A stretch of DNA of 64,000 nt from Alkalihalobacillus sp. BA299 (GCF_017745675.1 NZ_JAFLJM010000009.1:140933-204932), one strand, 5' to 3'; positions 1 through 10,225 are shown, counted from the stretch's first letter. A program made the numbers and translations. Notes: generated by a model from the sequence alone, not told the origin.

Positions 1-516
1 ATACAAACTGGGCAAGATAATGAGTATTTACTTACCATTAATATTAAAAACAGAGAGGGAATTAATAGCACAGGTGTATTTAAGAATAATGGTGCATCTG
101 GGAATCTTCCATCTGGTGAAAGTTATATTGCTCCTCAACTTGAAAATTCCTTTGGTGAAATTTTAATTGATGGTTCCATAGCTGGAATTGGAAAAGTGTC
201 TACACCAGTCTTACTAAAGGTAGAGAATGGTCGACTAGTTTCTGCAAGTGGTTCGGAAGGTGAAAAGCTTTTAGAGTTACTTGGTGAAGGTGATGGAAGG
301 TGCATTGCAGAATTTGGAATTGGAACGAATAACGCAGCACGTGTAACAGGAAATATATTAGAAGATGAGAAAGCATACGGAACCATTCATATTGCATTTG
401 GCTCTAATCTTACCTTTGGCGGAACGATAGACGCAGGTGTTCATTTAGATTGTGTTACTAAAAAACCTTCAGTTTGGATAAGTAGCGAAAAAGTAGTGGA
501 AAATGGTACCGTCTAA
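1..516 (+). CDS. M29-family aminopeptidase, C-terminal part (5' end outside window)
   Basis: Frame 1 is open from the first base to the TAA at 514-516, so this is the last ~171 residues of a longer protein (family members are about 370-410 aa). The translation carries the C-terminal landmarks of M29 metallo-aminopeptidases: GNLPSGESYIAP, a VIDGS-like stretch, AEFGIGTN with a putative metal-binding Glu, HIAFG with a His, and GVHLDC with His and Asp. These enzymes remove N-terminal residues from peptides using two divalent metal ions in the cytoplasm. The annotation rests on motif recognition; substrate preference cannot be read from the fragment. Confidence 0.8.
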   Translation: MQTGQDNEYLLTINIKNREGINSTGVFKNNGASGNLPSGESYIAPQLENSFGEILIDGSIAGIGKVSTPVLLKVENGRLVSASGSEGEKLLELLGEGDGRCIAEFGIGTNNAARVTGNILEDEKAYGTIHIAFGSNLTFGGTIDAGVHLDCVTKKPSVWISSEKVVENGTV

Positions 517-699
517 TTTTAAGAAGTTCAGAGTTTAATCTATTATCATATACCTGATCTGTAGTTTGGGATTTAACGATTACTTAGAAAAGTGAAGATT
601 GAATTGGCATATTTATGTACATTAAAGTAATAAAGAAGTGAACGTGACTTTAATTAAGGTGTGATAGAGTTAGCCCAAAGCAACACAGCTTTCTTAATG

Positions 700-1000
700 A
701 CAGACCCAAATTAAGGTTCCGTTCACTAAATATCCTTTACACGATACAGATGATCGCGAACATTGTAAATTGGCGTACAGTAATTTTGTCATTATCAATT
801 ATATTTCTTTCCATTCTTTAACACCTCTCGTAACAGAACTATAAAGATTAGACGTATCAAAAGAAAAATGGCAGAGGGGCGGAAGATTTTTGAATAGAAT
901 TACGAAGTAAAAAATGACTCCGTCGCTATCTGTGACAAAAGAAGAGATTGATACTGGAATTGAGGTGCTATCCAATTTCAAAAGGAAAAAGGTATCATGA
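700..1000 (+). pseudogene. Remnant of a class-III aminotransferase (degenerate)
   Basis: The 517-1217 stretch has no intact gene. Two patches recall the C-terminal half of class-III aminotransferases. At 707-795 one frame reads QIKVPFTKYP followed by an acidic, Cys-containing stretch. At 914-1000 another frame reads MTPSLSVTKEEIDTGIEVLS and then a stop, like the usual (P)PL-(S)IT-EEID-GL-IL ending of GabT/BioA-type enzymes. Stops and frame changes separate the patches, so no functional product is expected. The assignment is tentative because only short matches support it. Confidence 0.35.
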
Positions 1001-1095
1001 TCAGCCGTTAATTTTAATATTGACCTTTAAGGTTGTTGTGAAGATTTGGAAATGAGAAGTATTTTTTCTAGTACAAAATTACTTAGAATTAGGAG

Positions 1096-1130
1096 GGACC
1101 AGCAATAGGTGTTGCTGGTCCAATCTTTTT
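1096..1130 (+). terminator. Intrinsic terminator
   Basis: A perfect 10-bp stem (1096-1105 with 1112-1121, GGACCAGCAA/TTGCTGGTCC) has a short loop and is followed by AATCTTTTT. It lies after the aminotransferase remnant and probably once ended that transcript. No gene is visible between here and 1217. Confidence 0.75.
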
Positions 1131-1217
1131 ATATAGAACAAATTTTTCTTGAAACAAAAGAAGCGGACTTGGTAGTAAATATAAAAATATAAAAGCTTTT
1201 ATAATTATTGATAGTAT

Positions 1218-2426
1218 TTAAGAGTCAGATTTACTTGTTTTAGGGTAGTAGGAAAAGCCTGGATATTTTACGACTTGCACTTTTTCTTTTCTCAGCGCAG
1301 CTATAAATTCAGAATCTACATTTAAATTTTCCTGTACTAGCTCATGAGGAGTTAGTGCGAGTGATTGATTTAGCGAAACATCAGCATATCGAGAACTTTT
1401 AAAAACTGCTAAAAACCATAAAGATGTATCTCCAGTGTTTTGAATATAATGCCCATAGGGATGTGGTACATAACCTACATCACCTGCACGGTAATCGAAC
1501 GTTCGTGCTTGGCTGTTGGCAGCAAATACCGTCATTCGTGCAGTCCCTGTCAAGTAATATTGCCACTCATCTGTCGGATGCCAATGAATTTCCCTCATTG
1601 CCCCCGGCTTGACTTCGACTAACGCTGCTGCAGTTGTAGTTGATATAGGAAAGTTGGTGGAATCGACTACTCGGACTGTCCCGCCAGGATATACACTTGG
1701 CTCCTGTGCGTGCAGTCGATGAGTATAACTCTTTGGTACAGTACCGTAGGGATCGGGTACTTGTTGACTTGCCAGTGGACCAGGAATCTTTCCTTGAAAA
1801 ATATACACCTGGTTTTTGGGAATGTGAGAAAAAGTACTTTTTGGTACACCGAAATTTGCCGATAATACGTCCTTAGGTGTGTGTGCGAAGTAATCTGAAA
1901 TAGAGAAAGTGTCTAGATCAGAAAAGCTACCGTTGTCAAAAACGAGAAGAAACTCGCAGCCTTCATCAAGACCTTGAATTGAGTGTAGTAATCCAGGGGG
2001 AAAGAACCACAAGTCTCCTGGTCCGACGTCAGCAATAAAGTTTCTACCATCTTGGTCGACAGCAGTGATACGAGCGGAACCCCAAATCATGTAGGCCCAT
2101 TCCGATTCTTTATGCCAATGTAACTCACGGACACCCCCTGGCGTCAAAGCCATGTTTACTCCCGCTAATGTGGTTGAAATCGGCAGTTCTCTTGTAGTTA
2201 CCTGACGTGACCATCCACCATGTTTTAATGTCATAGGCGTATCGGAAAATGAAAACTTTAAGTTGGGGATCCCTCCAGTATCGGTAGGAGGTGGGACTAG
2301 CATATCTGGGTTCTGCATGTCTCGCATAATGTCCCTTGGACCAAGGTCTACAAAACCGGCACCATCTTTTCGAATTGGCTGCGGAACATTTTCATATTCA
2401 GGTCTGGTACGATTATGGTTTCCCAA
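1218..2426 (-). CDS. oxdC: Bicupin oxalate decarboxylase family protein
   Basis: A 402-aa bicupin close in length and sequence to Bacillus OxdC/OxdD, Mn-dependent enzymes that split oxalate into formate and CO2. The first cupin has HWHKESEW (His103, His105, Glu109) and His148; the second has HWHPTDEW (His281, His283, Glu287) and His326, so both metal sites look complete. The start is TTG at 2426 with GGGAG about 10 nt upstream. The flexible lid over the N-terminal Mn site, SENST in characterised decarboxylases, reads SDLDT here (residues 169-173), replacing the key Glu by Asp. Lid sequence is known to set decarboxylase versus oxidase chemistry, so activity should not be assumed. It is monocistronic; there is no signal peptide. 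Confidence 0.85.
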   Translation of the reverse strand: MGNHNRTRPEYENVPQPIRKDGAGFVDLGPRDIMRDMQNPDMLVPPPTDTGGIPNLKFSFSDTPMTLKHGGWSRQVTTRELPISTTLAGVNMALTPGGVRELHWHKESEWAYMIWGSARITAVDQDGRNFIADVGPGDLWFFPPGLLHSIQGLDEGCEFLLVFDNGSFSDLDTFSISDYFAHTPKDVLSANFGVPKSTFSHIPKNQVYIFQGKIPGPLASQQVPDPYGTVPKSYTHRLHAQEPSVYPGGTVRVVDSTNFPISTTTAAALVEVKPGAMREIHWHPTDEWQYYLTGTARMTVFAANSQARTFDYRAGDVGYVPHPYGHYIQNTGDTSLWFLAVFKSSRYADVSLNQSLALTPHELVQENLNVDSEFIAALRKEKVQVVKYPGFSYYPKTSKSDS

Positions 2427-2645
2427 AGAAATTTACTCCCTTCATTCCGACATTCTTCAATCCGTTAAAATCCTTAATTATGTTATGAAGGTAAACAGGA
2501 GGTTATGATGATTTCTGTATTTGTTTTGTTAGAATAATGTGGTATTCATATTAATACTATAGGCATCAACTATTACTTATGTACATCGCTTTAGGGTTCA
2601 TCCATAAATGTATTGCTTCATCTCTCATAAATTAATTTTTGAAAT

Positions 2646-2676
2646 AAAAAAGGTGGTGCCCACGTGGAGCACCATT
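2646..2676 (-). terminator. Intrinsic terminator for the 94-codon region gene
   Basis: Read on the minus strand, TGGTGCTCC-ACGT-GGGCACCA forms a GC-rich stem followed by CCTTTTTTATTT. It lies directly after the stop of the small gene at 2683-2952. Confidence 0.7.
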
Positions 2677-2682
2677 CTTCTA

Positions 2683-2952
2683 TTAATCAGTCCGTAACCG
2701 AAGTAAAGAGAGTACCCGTTGTCCAATCGATAGGCTCATTTGTTTTGTGTACTCTCTAATTCGGAAAAATTTCTTACGACTAATTAACATTACATTGTCA
2801 GCCTTTGTAAGTTTTTCTGTTACTTGAGTGAAATACTGGTTAGTTATGACGGCTTTTTCATTGGACTTCGCTATAAGTATTTCACGTACTGTAGATACTC
2901 CAATAATAGACCAGTAATTTATCGTTAGAATATGCTCTTTTTTTTGACTCAT
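2683..2952 (-). CDS. Small protein of unknown function (89 aa)
   Basis: The GGGGG at about 2960 sits 7-8 nt before an ATG at 2952, giving MSQKKEHILT. The upstream in-frame ATG at 2967 overlaps the ribosome binding site, so the shorter start is preferred. The product is basic, without membrane segments or cysteines, and ends in an Arg/Leu-rich helix (RVLSLLRLR). I do not recognise the family. It is monocistronic with its own terminator, between oxalate decarboxylase and the UbiD gene, both on the same strand. Good RBS and terminator support a real gene; function is open. Confidence 0.55.
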   Translation of the reverse strand: MSQKKEHILTINYWSIIGVSTVREILIAKSNEKAVITNQYFTQVTEKLTKADNVMLISRKKFFRIREYTKQMSLSIGQRVLSLLRLRTD

Positions 2953-3076
2953 TATCATATCCCCCATAAATCATTTCCTTTATTATTCCAAGGACTAGGG
3001 TTAATATGTAATGTCAAGATGACAAGGTGGTTGACCCTCGGTAGCTTTTGATCGTTTCCTTTGTATTATTTTTTAA

Positions 3077-4912
3077 TCAGATGATTTTTATTTCTTCTAG
3101 ACTCGCTCCTTTAGCAAAAAAACGTTCAATGTTTTGTTCAACATCAGGATCAGGAATTAATGGTGGTGCATGATGCGGTTTTGTTCTGGCATCGATGATC
3201 AAATTATCACAGCCCCAATGTTTGTTTTCGTAAAAGCTGTTCACTCCATGCATATCATGGGATGGATTACTTCGTGTAAAGGTAACCCAGAGAAAATTAC
3301 TGATCGATTCAGATAAAAATTTACTATCATCACATACAATGATTAGTGGACAAGAAGGGAGTGATCCCTTGCTTTGAACAGCATCACACAGCTTGTTCAT
3401 TTCTTGTACTGCATTTTCGTAACTTGAGAACTTTGTTGCTTCTAAGGCTACCATACCAGGCATAATCATTTGAGCCTTGCTAAAATCACGTAATTCCTTC
3501 AACGTTTTAGGTACTTCAGTACAGAGCTCTCTTTTTTTCTCGCCACAAGCAGCAATGACAACTTTACTACCTGTGTTTAATCCTGTTCCAGAATAATCTA
3601 GTGTATCGATCGTTGTGTTTGTTTGAAAATGAATATCTCTTCGAAGATCAATTCTTTCTAAAATATAAGTTAAAAAATCGATTTCTTTGTGTGTATCTAG
3701 TGGTTTTTCTTCCTCCGCTGCAATAAATAAATACTTGGCAAGACTAAGTTGTCCTGTACCTAAAATTCGATTTGCAATCGTTAGAAGTTCAGCTGGCTGC
3801 TTTACTTTTTGGTACGGTGTGTAACGTTCACTACCGATAGCGAATAGTAAAGGATGCACACCTGCGGCATCTACAGCATGAACTTCTTTTACGCCGGGAA
3901 TTTCTTGTTTAATTGCGCCTCCCGTTAATTGGTGAATCAGATCACCAAAGGCAGTATCTTCCTGAGGAGGTCGTCCAACTACAGTAAACGGCCAAATCGC
4001 ATCCTGTTTTGCGTAAACTTTATGTACTTTCATTAATGGAAATAGATGAGTAAGGCTGTAGTATCCTAAATGATCTCCAAATGGTCCCTCTGGTTTTGTT
4101 TCCCCAGGGTGGATTTCTCCTGTGATGACAAAGTCCGCATCATTACTTATGCAATAACCATCTTCATAGCTATAACGGAAGCGATGTCCAGATAACATGC
4201 CTGCCATAGTCATTTCAGATAATCCTTCAGGTAGCGGCATGACAGCAGCTAAAGTGTGAGCGGGAGGACCACCAATAAAAATACTGACTTTTAATGGTTT
4301 TCCTAGTTTATTGGCTTTATGTTGATGAACGCCGATACCACGATGAATTTGATAGTGCAAACCTATTTCTTGATCCATTTCATATTCGTTCCCGCTAAGT
4401 TGAACTCTGTACATTCCTAGGTTTGCGTTCATGATCCCTGGCTTTTCTGGGTCTTCAGTATAAACTTGAGGTAACGTAACAAAAGCCCCTCCATCATCTG
4501 GCCAGTGCTTGATGAGTGGTAAATCAGAAATATTGATTTCTAGTGTCGTAACAGGAAGGCCATTTGATTTCTTACTAGGAAGTGCTTTTAATCCTGTCAG
4601 TCCACTGTTTAAATGTGCAAACGGGCTTTTCAAAGCTTTTATCGGGTCGTTTCTTAAGCTAATGACGTTCTTTGTTGCGTCCCAAGTGTTACGAAAAATA
4701 AATTTACTTCTTTCTACAGTCCCAAACAAATTCGAGACTGCGCGAAACTTTGATCCTTTTACATTTTCAAATAATAACGCCGGGCCACCTGCTTCAAAAA
4801 CTCTCATATGAATGGCAGCCATTTCTAAGTGTGGATCCACTTCTTCTTTTACACGTATTAAATGACCATTTTTTTCTAGATCAAGGATACATTCTTCTAG
4901 ATTACGATACAT
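3077..4912 (-). CDS. UbiD-family prFMN-dependent decarboxylase (long form)
   Basis: A 611-aa UbiD-like protein. UbiD enzymes use prenylated FMN, made by UbiX, to decarboxylate aromatic or alpha,beta-unsaturated acids. The core signature is clear: NANLGMYRVQL around 163-172 with the candidate catalytic Arg169, the HRGIGVHQHKA metal/phosphate region, and PEGPFGDHLGYY with Glu275 and Asp280 in the places of the catalytic acidic pair. AGGPALLFENV (41-51) is also typical. At 611 aa it is about 120 longer than E. coli UbiD, mainly at the C-terminus. AGGAG lies 9 nt before ATG 4912. No ubiX is nearby, and Bacilli make menaquinone, so ubiquinone synthesis is not its role. Substrate unknown. Confidence 0.8.
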   Translation of the reverse strand: MYRNLEECILDLEKNGHLIRVKEEVDPHLEMAAIHMRVFEAGGPALLFENVKGSKFRAVSNLFGTVERSKFIFRNTWDATKNVISLRNDPIKALKSPFAHLNSGLTGLKALPSKKSNGLPVTTLEINISDLPLIKHWPDDGGAFVTLPQVYTEDPEKPGIMNANLGMYRVQLSGNEYEMDQEIGLHYQIHRGIGVHQHKANKLGKPLKVSIFIGGPPAHTLAAVMPLPEGLSEMTMAGMLSGHRFRYSYEDGYCISNDADFVITGEIHPGETKPEGPFGDHLGYYSLTHLFPLMKVHKVYAKQDAIWPFTVVGRPPQEDTAFGDLIHQLTGGAIKQEIPGVKEVHAVDAAGVHPLLFAIGSERYTPYQKVKQPAELLTIANRILGTGQLSLAKYLFIAAEEEKPLDTHKEIDFLTYILERIDLRRDIHFQTNTTIDTLDYSGTGLNTGSKVVIAACGEKKRELCTEVPKTLKELRDFSKAQMIMPGMVALEATKFSSYENAVQEMNKLCDAVQSKGSLPSCPLIIVCDDSKFLSESISNFLWVTFTRSNPSHDMHGVNSFYENKHWGCDNLIIDARTKPHHAPPLIPDPDVEQNIERFFAKGASLEEIKII

Positions 4913-5271
4913 TATTCATAGCTCCTAATTCTATAGTTTTCCTAATAGTCTTTTCAATTTTATTTCAGAGGTAAGCTCTTTGTTGATTTTACCTTCAAAT
5001 AGTGTATTGAATCAATTTATAATTCGTATTTTTCAATAATATGCCAAAATCAACCGTACTTATTAAGGGTCTAAATAATAAAATCTAACATTCATGTTAA
5101 ATCGCAAGTATAAAGGGGGAGGTGTACTTCTGAAATAGCTAATATAGTAGGCAAGAAATTTATTACAACAATTTTCAAAATATAATATTTTCTTTTAAAA
5201 CTTTTATGTTAAAATAGTTTATACGACATTTACACCATGTCAAAAGAACTAACGTGAGAGGGGTCTTTGCA
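4913..5271. other. Intergenic region between divergent genes
   Basis: This AT-rich stretch separates the divergent ubiD-like and chemoreceptor genes and should hold both promoters. An AGGGGGAGGTG sequence near 5117 looks like a ribosome binding site but is followed almost at once by stops, so no gene is called. I see no sigma-D consensus for the chemoreceptor and no clear operator. Confidence 0.4.
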
Positions 5272-7308
5272 ATGTTTCGTTTAAAGCGGTTACATCATAA
5301 AATGCTGTTAATCTTTGCATTATTATTTGTTGTAATCATCGGATCAACGGTATTTATTAATTACCAACAAACATCTTCCTTAATGGAGAAGGATGTACGA
5401 AATCAAGCAAGTATTATTGTGCATGAATTAAAGGACAATGTTGAGCTCTATTTAAGTAATTATAGTTCAAATCTTACATATTTCAGTCATGATGGCACTA
5501 TTCAAGAGTATGTAAAAAGTGATGAAGAAAATAAAGGGGAAGCATGGGCTAATGTGAGCACCAATTTCTCACATTTTCTAGATATTAACCCTAATATAAA
5601 TATTATTTATATAGCTGAGGCATCGAAGGAAATTAGAATTGAACCGCATGTTGATCTTCCTTCTGATTTTGATCCAACTTCAAGACCATGGTACGTTAAT
5701 GCGCTTGAAACTCCTGAACAGGTCGTATGGTCAGAGCCGTATATTGATACAGCAACAGATGATTATGTCATTACAGCATCAAAAGCGATATTAGATCCGA
5801 TTAGAAATTCAATAGATGGAGTTGTCGCATTAGACCTTACTTTAGATAAGGTGGCTGAATCTGTAAATGCTGTTGATGTTGGCTATGAAGGCTATACTTT
5901 TTTATTGGATGATCAAGGTGTGGCGATTGTACATCCAGAAGAACGTGGGAATAACCTTGCTGAGCAAGATTATATTTCAGAATTATATAATCAACCTGAT
6001 CATAACGGTATTTTAGATTATTATTACAAAAGTACGAACCAAGTGCTTATCTATGACACGATTCAAGAAACAAATTGGAAAGTCGGTGCAGTATATTTAC
6101 AAAATAATTTACTAGAAGGTGCAAATACAGTACGTAATAATAGTTTTATCGTAGCTGGAGTAGCTTTATTGCTAGCACTAATTATCATTTATTTTGTCTC
6201 GATCGGAATTACTCGCTCGATCGGGAGATTAAATCAAGTGGTTGAAGAAGTGGCAAATGGTGATCTTACAGTAAACATCGAAACCAATTCAAAAGATGAA
6301 ATCGGCCAACTAACGACTAATTTCAATCAGATGATTATAAATATGAGATCTTTAATAAGTGAAGTTAATAAATCGGTAAAACAAGTGGCTTCATCCGCAG
6401 ATAATTTAAGTGCAGTATCAGAAGAAACGAAAGCATCTAGTGAGGAAGTTGCAAAAGCGATTTCTGGAATAGCAACGAATACGAGTGAGTCTGCAAGTTC
6501 AGCCGATTCTACTAGTCAGCAAACATTGGGTCTCTCGTCGGAAATAAGCAATGTTGCTTCACAAACTGAGAAAATTAGTGATCAATTCGAACAAGTCGAA
6601 CAAGTGAATGAACATGGTCTCGTTCAAGTAAAAACATTGCGAGAATCTGCCAATGAATCAACGGTAGTCATCGAAAATGTAGAAAGAGTAATTTTAGGAT
6701 TATCTAAAAAGGTAACTGAAATTGAAAATATTATTGCTACTATTAATGGTATTTCGGAACAAACAAATCTCCTTGCATTAAATGCTTCGATTGAAGCAGC
6801 GAGGGCTGGAGAGCATGGCAAAGGCTTTTCCGTTGTAGCGGTTGAAGTGCGAAAGTTAGCAGAACAATCATCAAAAGCAACGGAAATGGTACGGCAAACG
6901 ATCCGAGGAATACAGGAAGAGTCTAACTTAGCAGTTAATGAAATGAGCATTACAAAGGAAATTGCATTTAAACAACAGCAAGTCGTTGAAGATACTGAAG
7001 ATGCATTCCATTCCATTTCTGAAGCTGTTCAATCGATGTCTCATTCGATTAATCAAATTACAAAAGATTTAAATGGAATTAACGAATTTAAAGATGATGT
7101 CGTTTCTTCTATTCAAATAATATCTTCTATGTCTCAAGAGACAGCTGCAGCTTGTGAAGAAGTTAGTGCATCAACTGATGAACAATTAACAGTACTTGAA
7201 TCGATTGCTGATTCAGCAGAAGAATTACAAGCTTCAAGTGAACAACTTTATGCTATGATTAGAAAGTTTAAAATAAGTAAGGATGATTCTACGGAAAATA
7301 AAAACTGA
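5272..7308 (+). CDS. Methyl-accepting chemotaxis protein with dCache sensor
   Basis: A 678-aa transmembrane chemoreceptor. TM1 is about residues 11-31 ([13 protein letters not shown]) and TM2 about 288-312 ([19 protein letters not shown]). The ~255-residue extracellular part is a double-Cache domain with SRPWY, EPYID and ALDLTL, which match the Arg-x-Trp, Tyr and Asp positions of amino-acid-sensing dCache domains. HAMP follows ([13 protein letters not shown]), then the signalling hairpin with its conserved tip ([20 protein letters not shown]). It should control CheA via CheW. GAGAGGGG lies 8 nt before ATG 5272; a GTG at 5254 overlaps that site and is less likely. Amino-acid sensing is inferred. 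Confidence 0.9.
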   Translation: MFRLKRLHHKMLLIFALLFVVIIGSTVFINYQQTSSLMEKDVRNQASIIVHELKDNVELYLSNYSSNLTYFSHDGTIQEYVKSDEENKGEAWANVSTNFSHFLDINPNINIIYIAEASKEIRIEPHVDLPSDFDPTSRPWYVNALETPEQVVWSEPYIDTATDDYVITASKAILDPIRNSIDGVVALDLTLDKVAESVNAVDVGYEGYTFLLDDQGVAIVHPEERGNNLAEQDYISELYNQPDHNGILDYYYKSTNQVLIYDTIQETNWKVGAVYLQNNLLEGANTVRNNSFIVAGVALLLALIIIYFVSIGITRSIGRLNQVVEEVANGDLTVNIETNSKDEIGQLTTNFNQMIINMRSLISEVNKSVKQVASSADNLSAVSEETKASSEEVAKAISGIATNTSESASSADSTSQQTLGLSSEISNVASQTEKISDQFEQVEQVNEHGLVQVKTLRESANESTVVIENVERVILGLSKKVTEIENIIATINGISEQTNLLALNASIEAARAGEHGKGFSVVAVEVRKLAEQSSKATEMVRQTIRGIQEESNLAVNEMSITKEIAFKQQQVVEDTEDAFHSISEAVQSMSHSINQITKDLNGINEFKDDVVSSIQIISSMSQETAAACEEVSASTDEQLTVLESIADSAEELQASSEQLYAMIRKFKISKDDSTENKN

Positions 7309-7412
7309 AGAAATCAATAAAGGTAAGTAGATATTTAGGAAATAACGTCCTCAGTGTACTGTAACATCTTAATAGAGGCATTTTAGTTGAACAAGAAAAA
7401 TTATGAAATGTA

Positions 7413-7457
7413 AAAACGCTCGGGGTCACTTCAGGTCACTTCAAAACCGAGCGTTTT
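7413..7457. terminator. Bidirectional terminator between the chemoreceptor and gbsB
   Basis: AAAACGCTCGG (7413-7423) pairs with CCGAGCGTTTT (7447-7457), with A- and T-runs on both sides, serving the two converging genes. The loop holds a tandem copy of GGTCACTTCA, apparently a small duplication. Confidence 0.8.
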
Positions 7458-7486
7458 GTCTTGCTCCTTATATTGTGATGTCTTGT

Positions 7487-8698
7487 TTAGTCTAATGAAG
7501 ATGGAACTAGATCATAACAACGCTTGTAGATCCACTCGTACGCATCAACATTTAAGTCGCGCGGGTTACCGACTGTTTGAGGGTCCTTCATTGCTTCTTT
7601 AGCAAGACGTGGAATCATGTCTGCTGGTACACCTTGCTCTTCAAGAGAAGGGATTTCAACATCTTTTACAAGACGATAAACTTCTTTTACTGCGGCTTTT
7701 GCAGCCTCTTCTGTGCTCATATTGTGTGTATCAACACCCATAGCTTGTGCGATACGTGCGAATTTTTCAGGGTGTCCTTTCCAGTTGAATTCCATTACTG
7801 GTCCAAGCATCCACGCTACGCACTGGCCATGAGGAACGTTAATAATTCCGCCTAATGTTTGAGCCATTGCATGTGCTGCTCCTGCAGATTCACTTCCGTA
7901 AGATAGCCCTGCAAGCATTGCAGCTTGTGACATTCCATAACGAGCTTCAATATCTTGACCATTTGCATAAGCACGACGAAGATATTTTGCCGTGTATTCA
8001 ATCGCTAGTAAAGCAACAGCGTCTGTAACTGGTTGTGCATAGTGCATTGTATAACACTCAATAGCATGTGATAATGCATCAACGCCAGTCATCGCAGTGA
8101 CGTGAGGAGGCATTGAAACGTGTAGCTCAGGGTCAACGATTGTTAGATGAGCAGCGATTAATGGTCCCCCTGTGTTAAATTTAAATTCACGTTCTTCATC
8201 TGTAATAACAGCCCATTGTGTAACTTCAGATCCTGTTCCAGCTGTTGTTGGAATTGTAGTTAATGGAGGAATACGATTTTCTAATGGCTTCTTACCTTCT
8301 GCTGCTTCATATTCTAGAACTGAAGCGTTATGTGCAACCTCAACACCAATAGCTTTTGCCGTATCCATTGAGCTTCCTCCACCAACTGCGACTAATCCAT
8401 TACAGTTATTTTCTTTATAAGTGTTTGTTCCTGCTTCTACGACACGAACGGGTGGGTTTGCTTCAACTTTATTAAATAGGATAACTTCAATACCAGCTTC
8501 TTTTAATGATTTTTCTACTGGCTCTGTCATTCCAGCACGATAAATTCCGTCATCTGTTACTAAAAGAGCCTTTGTAACTCCAAGGTTCTTTATTTCATTG
8601 CCGACGTGCTTTATAGCACCGATACCATGTTTAATTACTGTTGGCACCTCAAATGTGTGAAGCTTTGTCATATTTTCTACGCGCATATTCATTCCCAT
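7487..8698 (-). CDS. gbsB: Choline dehydrogenase, iron-containing type III alcohol dehydrogenase
   Basis: A 403-aa protein of the iron-dependent alcohol dehydrogenase family, nearly the same length as B. subtilis GbsB (402 aa), which oxidises choline to betaine aldehyde with NAD. It shows the nucleotide-binding AVGGGSSMDTAKAI and the metal-binding cluster from GVDALSHAIECY to AHAMAQTLGG and VPHGQC. GAGGAGG lies 10 nt upstream of ATG 8698. It follows the aldehyde dehydrogenase gene by 54 bp in one operon, and the divergent gbsR and downstream transporter genes support choline as the substrate. The high-affinity choline transporter OpuB itself is not seen; the ABC system at 11-14 kb may fill that role. 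Confidence 0.92.
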   Translation of the reverse strand: MGMNMRVENMTKLHTFEVPTVIKHGIGAIKHVGNEIKNLGVTKALLVTDDGIYRAGMTEPVEKSLKEAGIEVILFNKVEANPPVRVVEAGTNTYKENNCNGLVAVGGGSSMDTAKAIGVEVAHNASVLEYEAAEGKKPLENRIPPLTTIPTTAGTGSEVTQWAVITDEEREFKFNTGGPLIAAHLTIVDPELHVSMPPHVTAMTGVDALSHAIECYTMHYAQPVTDAVALLAIEYTAKYLRRAYANGQDIEARYGMSQAAMLAGLSYGSESAGAAHAMAQTLGGIINVPHGQCVAWMLGPVMEFNWKGHPEKFARIAQAMGVDTHNMSTEEAAKAAVKEVYRLVKDVEIPSLEEQGVPADMIPRLAKEAMKDPQTVGNPRDLNVDAYEWIYKRCYDLVPSSLD

Positions 8699-8752
8699 TG
8701 TTTAAATTCCTCCTCGTATGATTAAAAAATAATAGATAAATCAATAGTATGA

Positions 8753-10225
8753 TTACTTAAACCAGCCTACAGGCTGAGGATTTGTATTTTGGAATACGTG
8801 TTTTACTTCTGTGTACTCTTCTAAACCGATTTTTCCTAACTCGCGGCCAAAGCCTGATTGTTTATACCCACCCCAAGGTGCTTGGGCAAAGTACGGATGA
8901 TAATCATTAATCCAAACCGTACCCATGCGAAGTTTACCTACAACACGTTCAGCCTTTGCAATATCCTTTGTCCAAACAGCACCTGCAAGGCCATAAATTG
9001 TATCATTTGCAAGTTGAATTACTTCTTCTTCACTGTTAAAGCGTTCTACTGTTAAAACAGGTCCAAATACTTCTTCTTGGACGATCCTCATATCAACCTT
9101 GCAATCTGTAAAAATAGTTGGAGAGTAGAAGAATCCTTTTTGCAATTCAGGTTCTGATGGACGATGACCACCGATGACTAATTTTGCACCTTCAGCCTGT
9201 CCAATTTCTACATATTTCTCCACTTTTTCTCGGTGTTCGGCAGAAATCAATGGTCCAGACTGTGTACCTTCATCAAAACCATTTCCGAGCTTAATGCGCT
9301 TGACTCGTTCAACAAGAGCTTCAACGAATGGATCATGAATGGAATCTTCAACTAGCAATCTAGCACCAGCTGAACATACTTGTCCGCCATGGAAGAAAAC
9401 CGCATTTAATGCTTGGTCGACAGCTGTGTCAAAATCTGCATCTGCAAATACGATATTTGGATTTTTACCACCAAGTTCAAGAGCAATTTTTTTAACATTA
9501 GTGCTTGCAGCACGCATAATTTTCTTCCCTGTGTCAATTCCTCCTGTAAATGAAATAAGATCGACATCTTGATTTACTGCCAATTCATTTCCTACTGTTG
9601 GTCCAGATCCTAAAACAAGGTTAACAACACCTTTTGGGAAACCAACTTCTTCCATTAATTCAACTACTTTAATTGTTGTTAATGGTGTAATTTCACTTGG
9701 TTTGATAATTATTGTGTTTCCAGCTGCAAGAGCAGGTGCAATTTTCCAAGCTGCCTGTAGCAATGGATAGTTCCACGGTGTAATTTGACCGCAAACACCA
9801 ATCGGTTCACGTACGATTCGACTTTTTGAGTCTGGAATTGGCGATGCAATGATCTCTCCGCCGTCTTTATCTGCAAGTCCAGCAAAATAACGGAATACCT
9901 CTGCAATATCATTCATATCTGCTTCACTTTCAATAATTGTTTTACCCGTGTCGAGTGTTTCTAATTTTGCGAGTTCGTCTTTGTCTCGTTCGATTATTTG
10001 TGCTACTTGTAAAACCATCTTGCCTCGTTCAGATGCTGGTGTGTTCGTCCACTCACCGTTATCAAATGCAGCTCGAGCTGCAGTAATTGCGTATTGTGCA
10101 TCTTCGTGATCACCTTCAGTTACTTTCGCGATCACTTCTTGGTTAAAAGGATTAATGATTTCCCGTACTTCTTTTGTATGAGAGTTAACCCATTCACCAT
10201 TAATAAACATTTTTTTTACTACCAT
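8753..10225 (-). CDS. gbsA: Betaine-aldehyde dehydrogenase
   Basis: A 490-aa NAD(P)-dependent aldehyde dehydrogenase with the conserved features PWNYPLLQAAWK, FTGGIDTGKK, the catalytic Glu in LELGGKNP and the catalytic Cys in GGQVCSAGARL. The C-terminal PWGGYKQSGFGRELG is typical of betaine-aldehyde dehydrogenases. It converts betaine aldehyde to the osmoprotectant glycine betaine. GGAGGG sits 9 nt before ATG 10225; the ATG at 10234 abuts that site and is unlikely. The resulting length equals B. subtilis GbsA. First gene of the gbsAB operon, divergent from gbsR. Confidence 0.95.
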   Translation of the reverse strand: MVVKKMFINGEWVNSHTKEVREIINPFNQEVIAKVTEGDHEDAQYAITAARAAFDNGEWTNTPASERGKMVLQVAQIIERDKDELAKLETLDTGKTIIESEADMNDIAEVFRYFAGLADKDGGEIIASPIPDSKSRIVREPIGVCGQITPWNYPLLQAAWKIAPALAAGNTIIIKPSEITPLTTIKVVELMEEVGFPKGVVNLVLGSGPTVGNELAVNQDVDLISFTGGIDTGKKIMRAASTNVKKIALELGGKNPNIVFADADFDTAVDQALNAVFFHGGQVCSAGARLLVEDSIHDPFVEALVERVKRIKLGNGFDEGTQSGPLISAEHREKVEKYVEIGQAEGAKLVIGGHRPSEPELQKGFFYSPTIFTDCKVDMRIVQEEVFGPVLTVERFNSEEEVIQLANDTIYGLAGAVWTKDIAKAERVVGKLRMGTVWINDYHPYFAQAPWGGYKQSGFGRELGKIGLEEYTEVKHVFQNTNPQPVGWFK

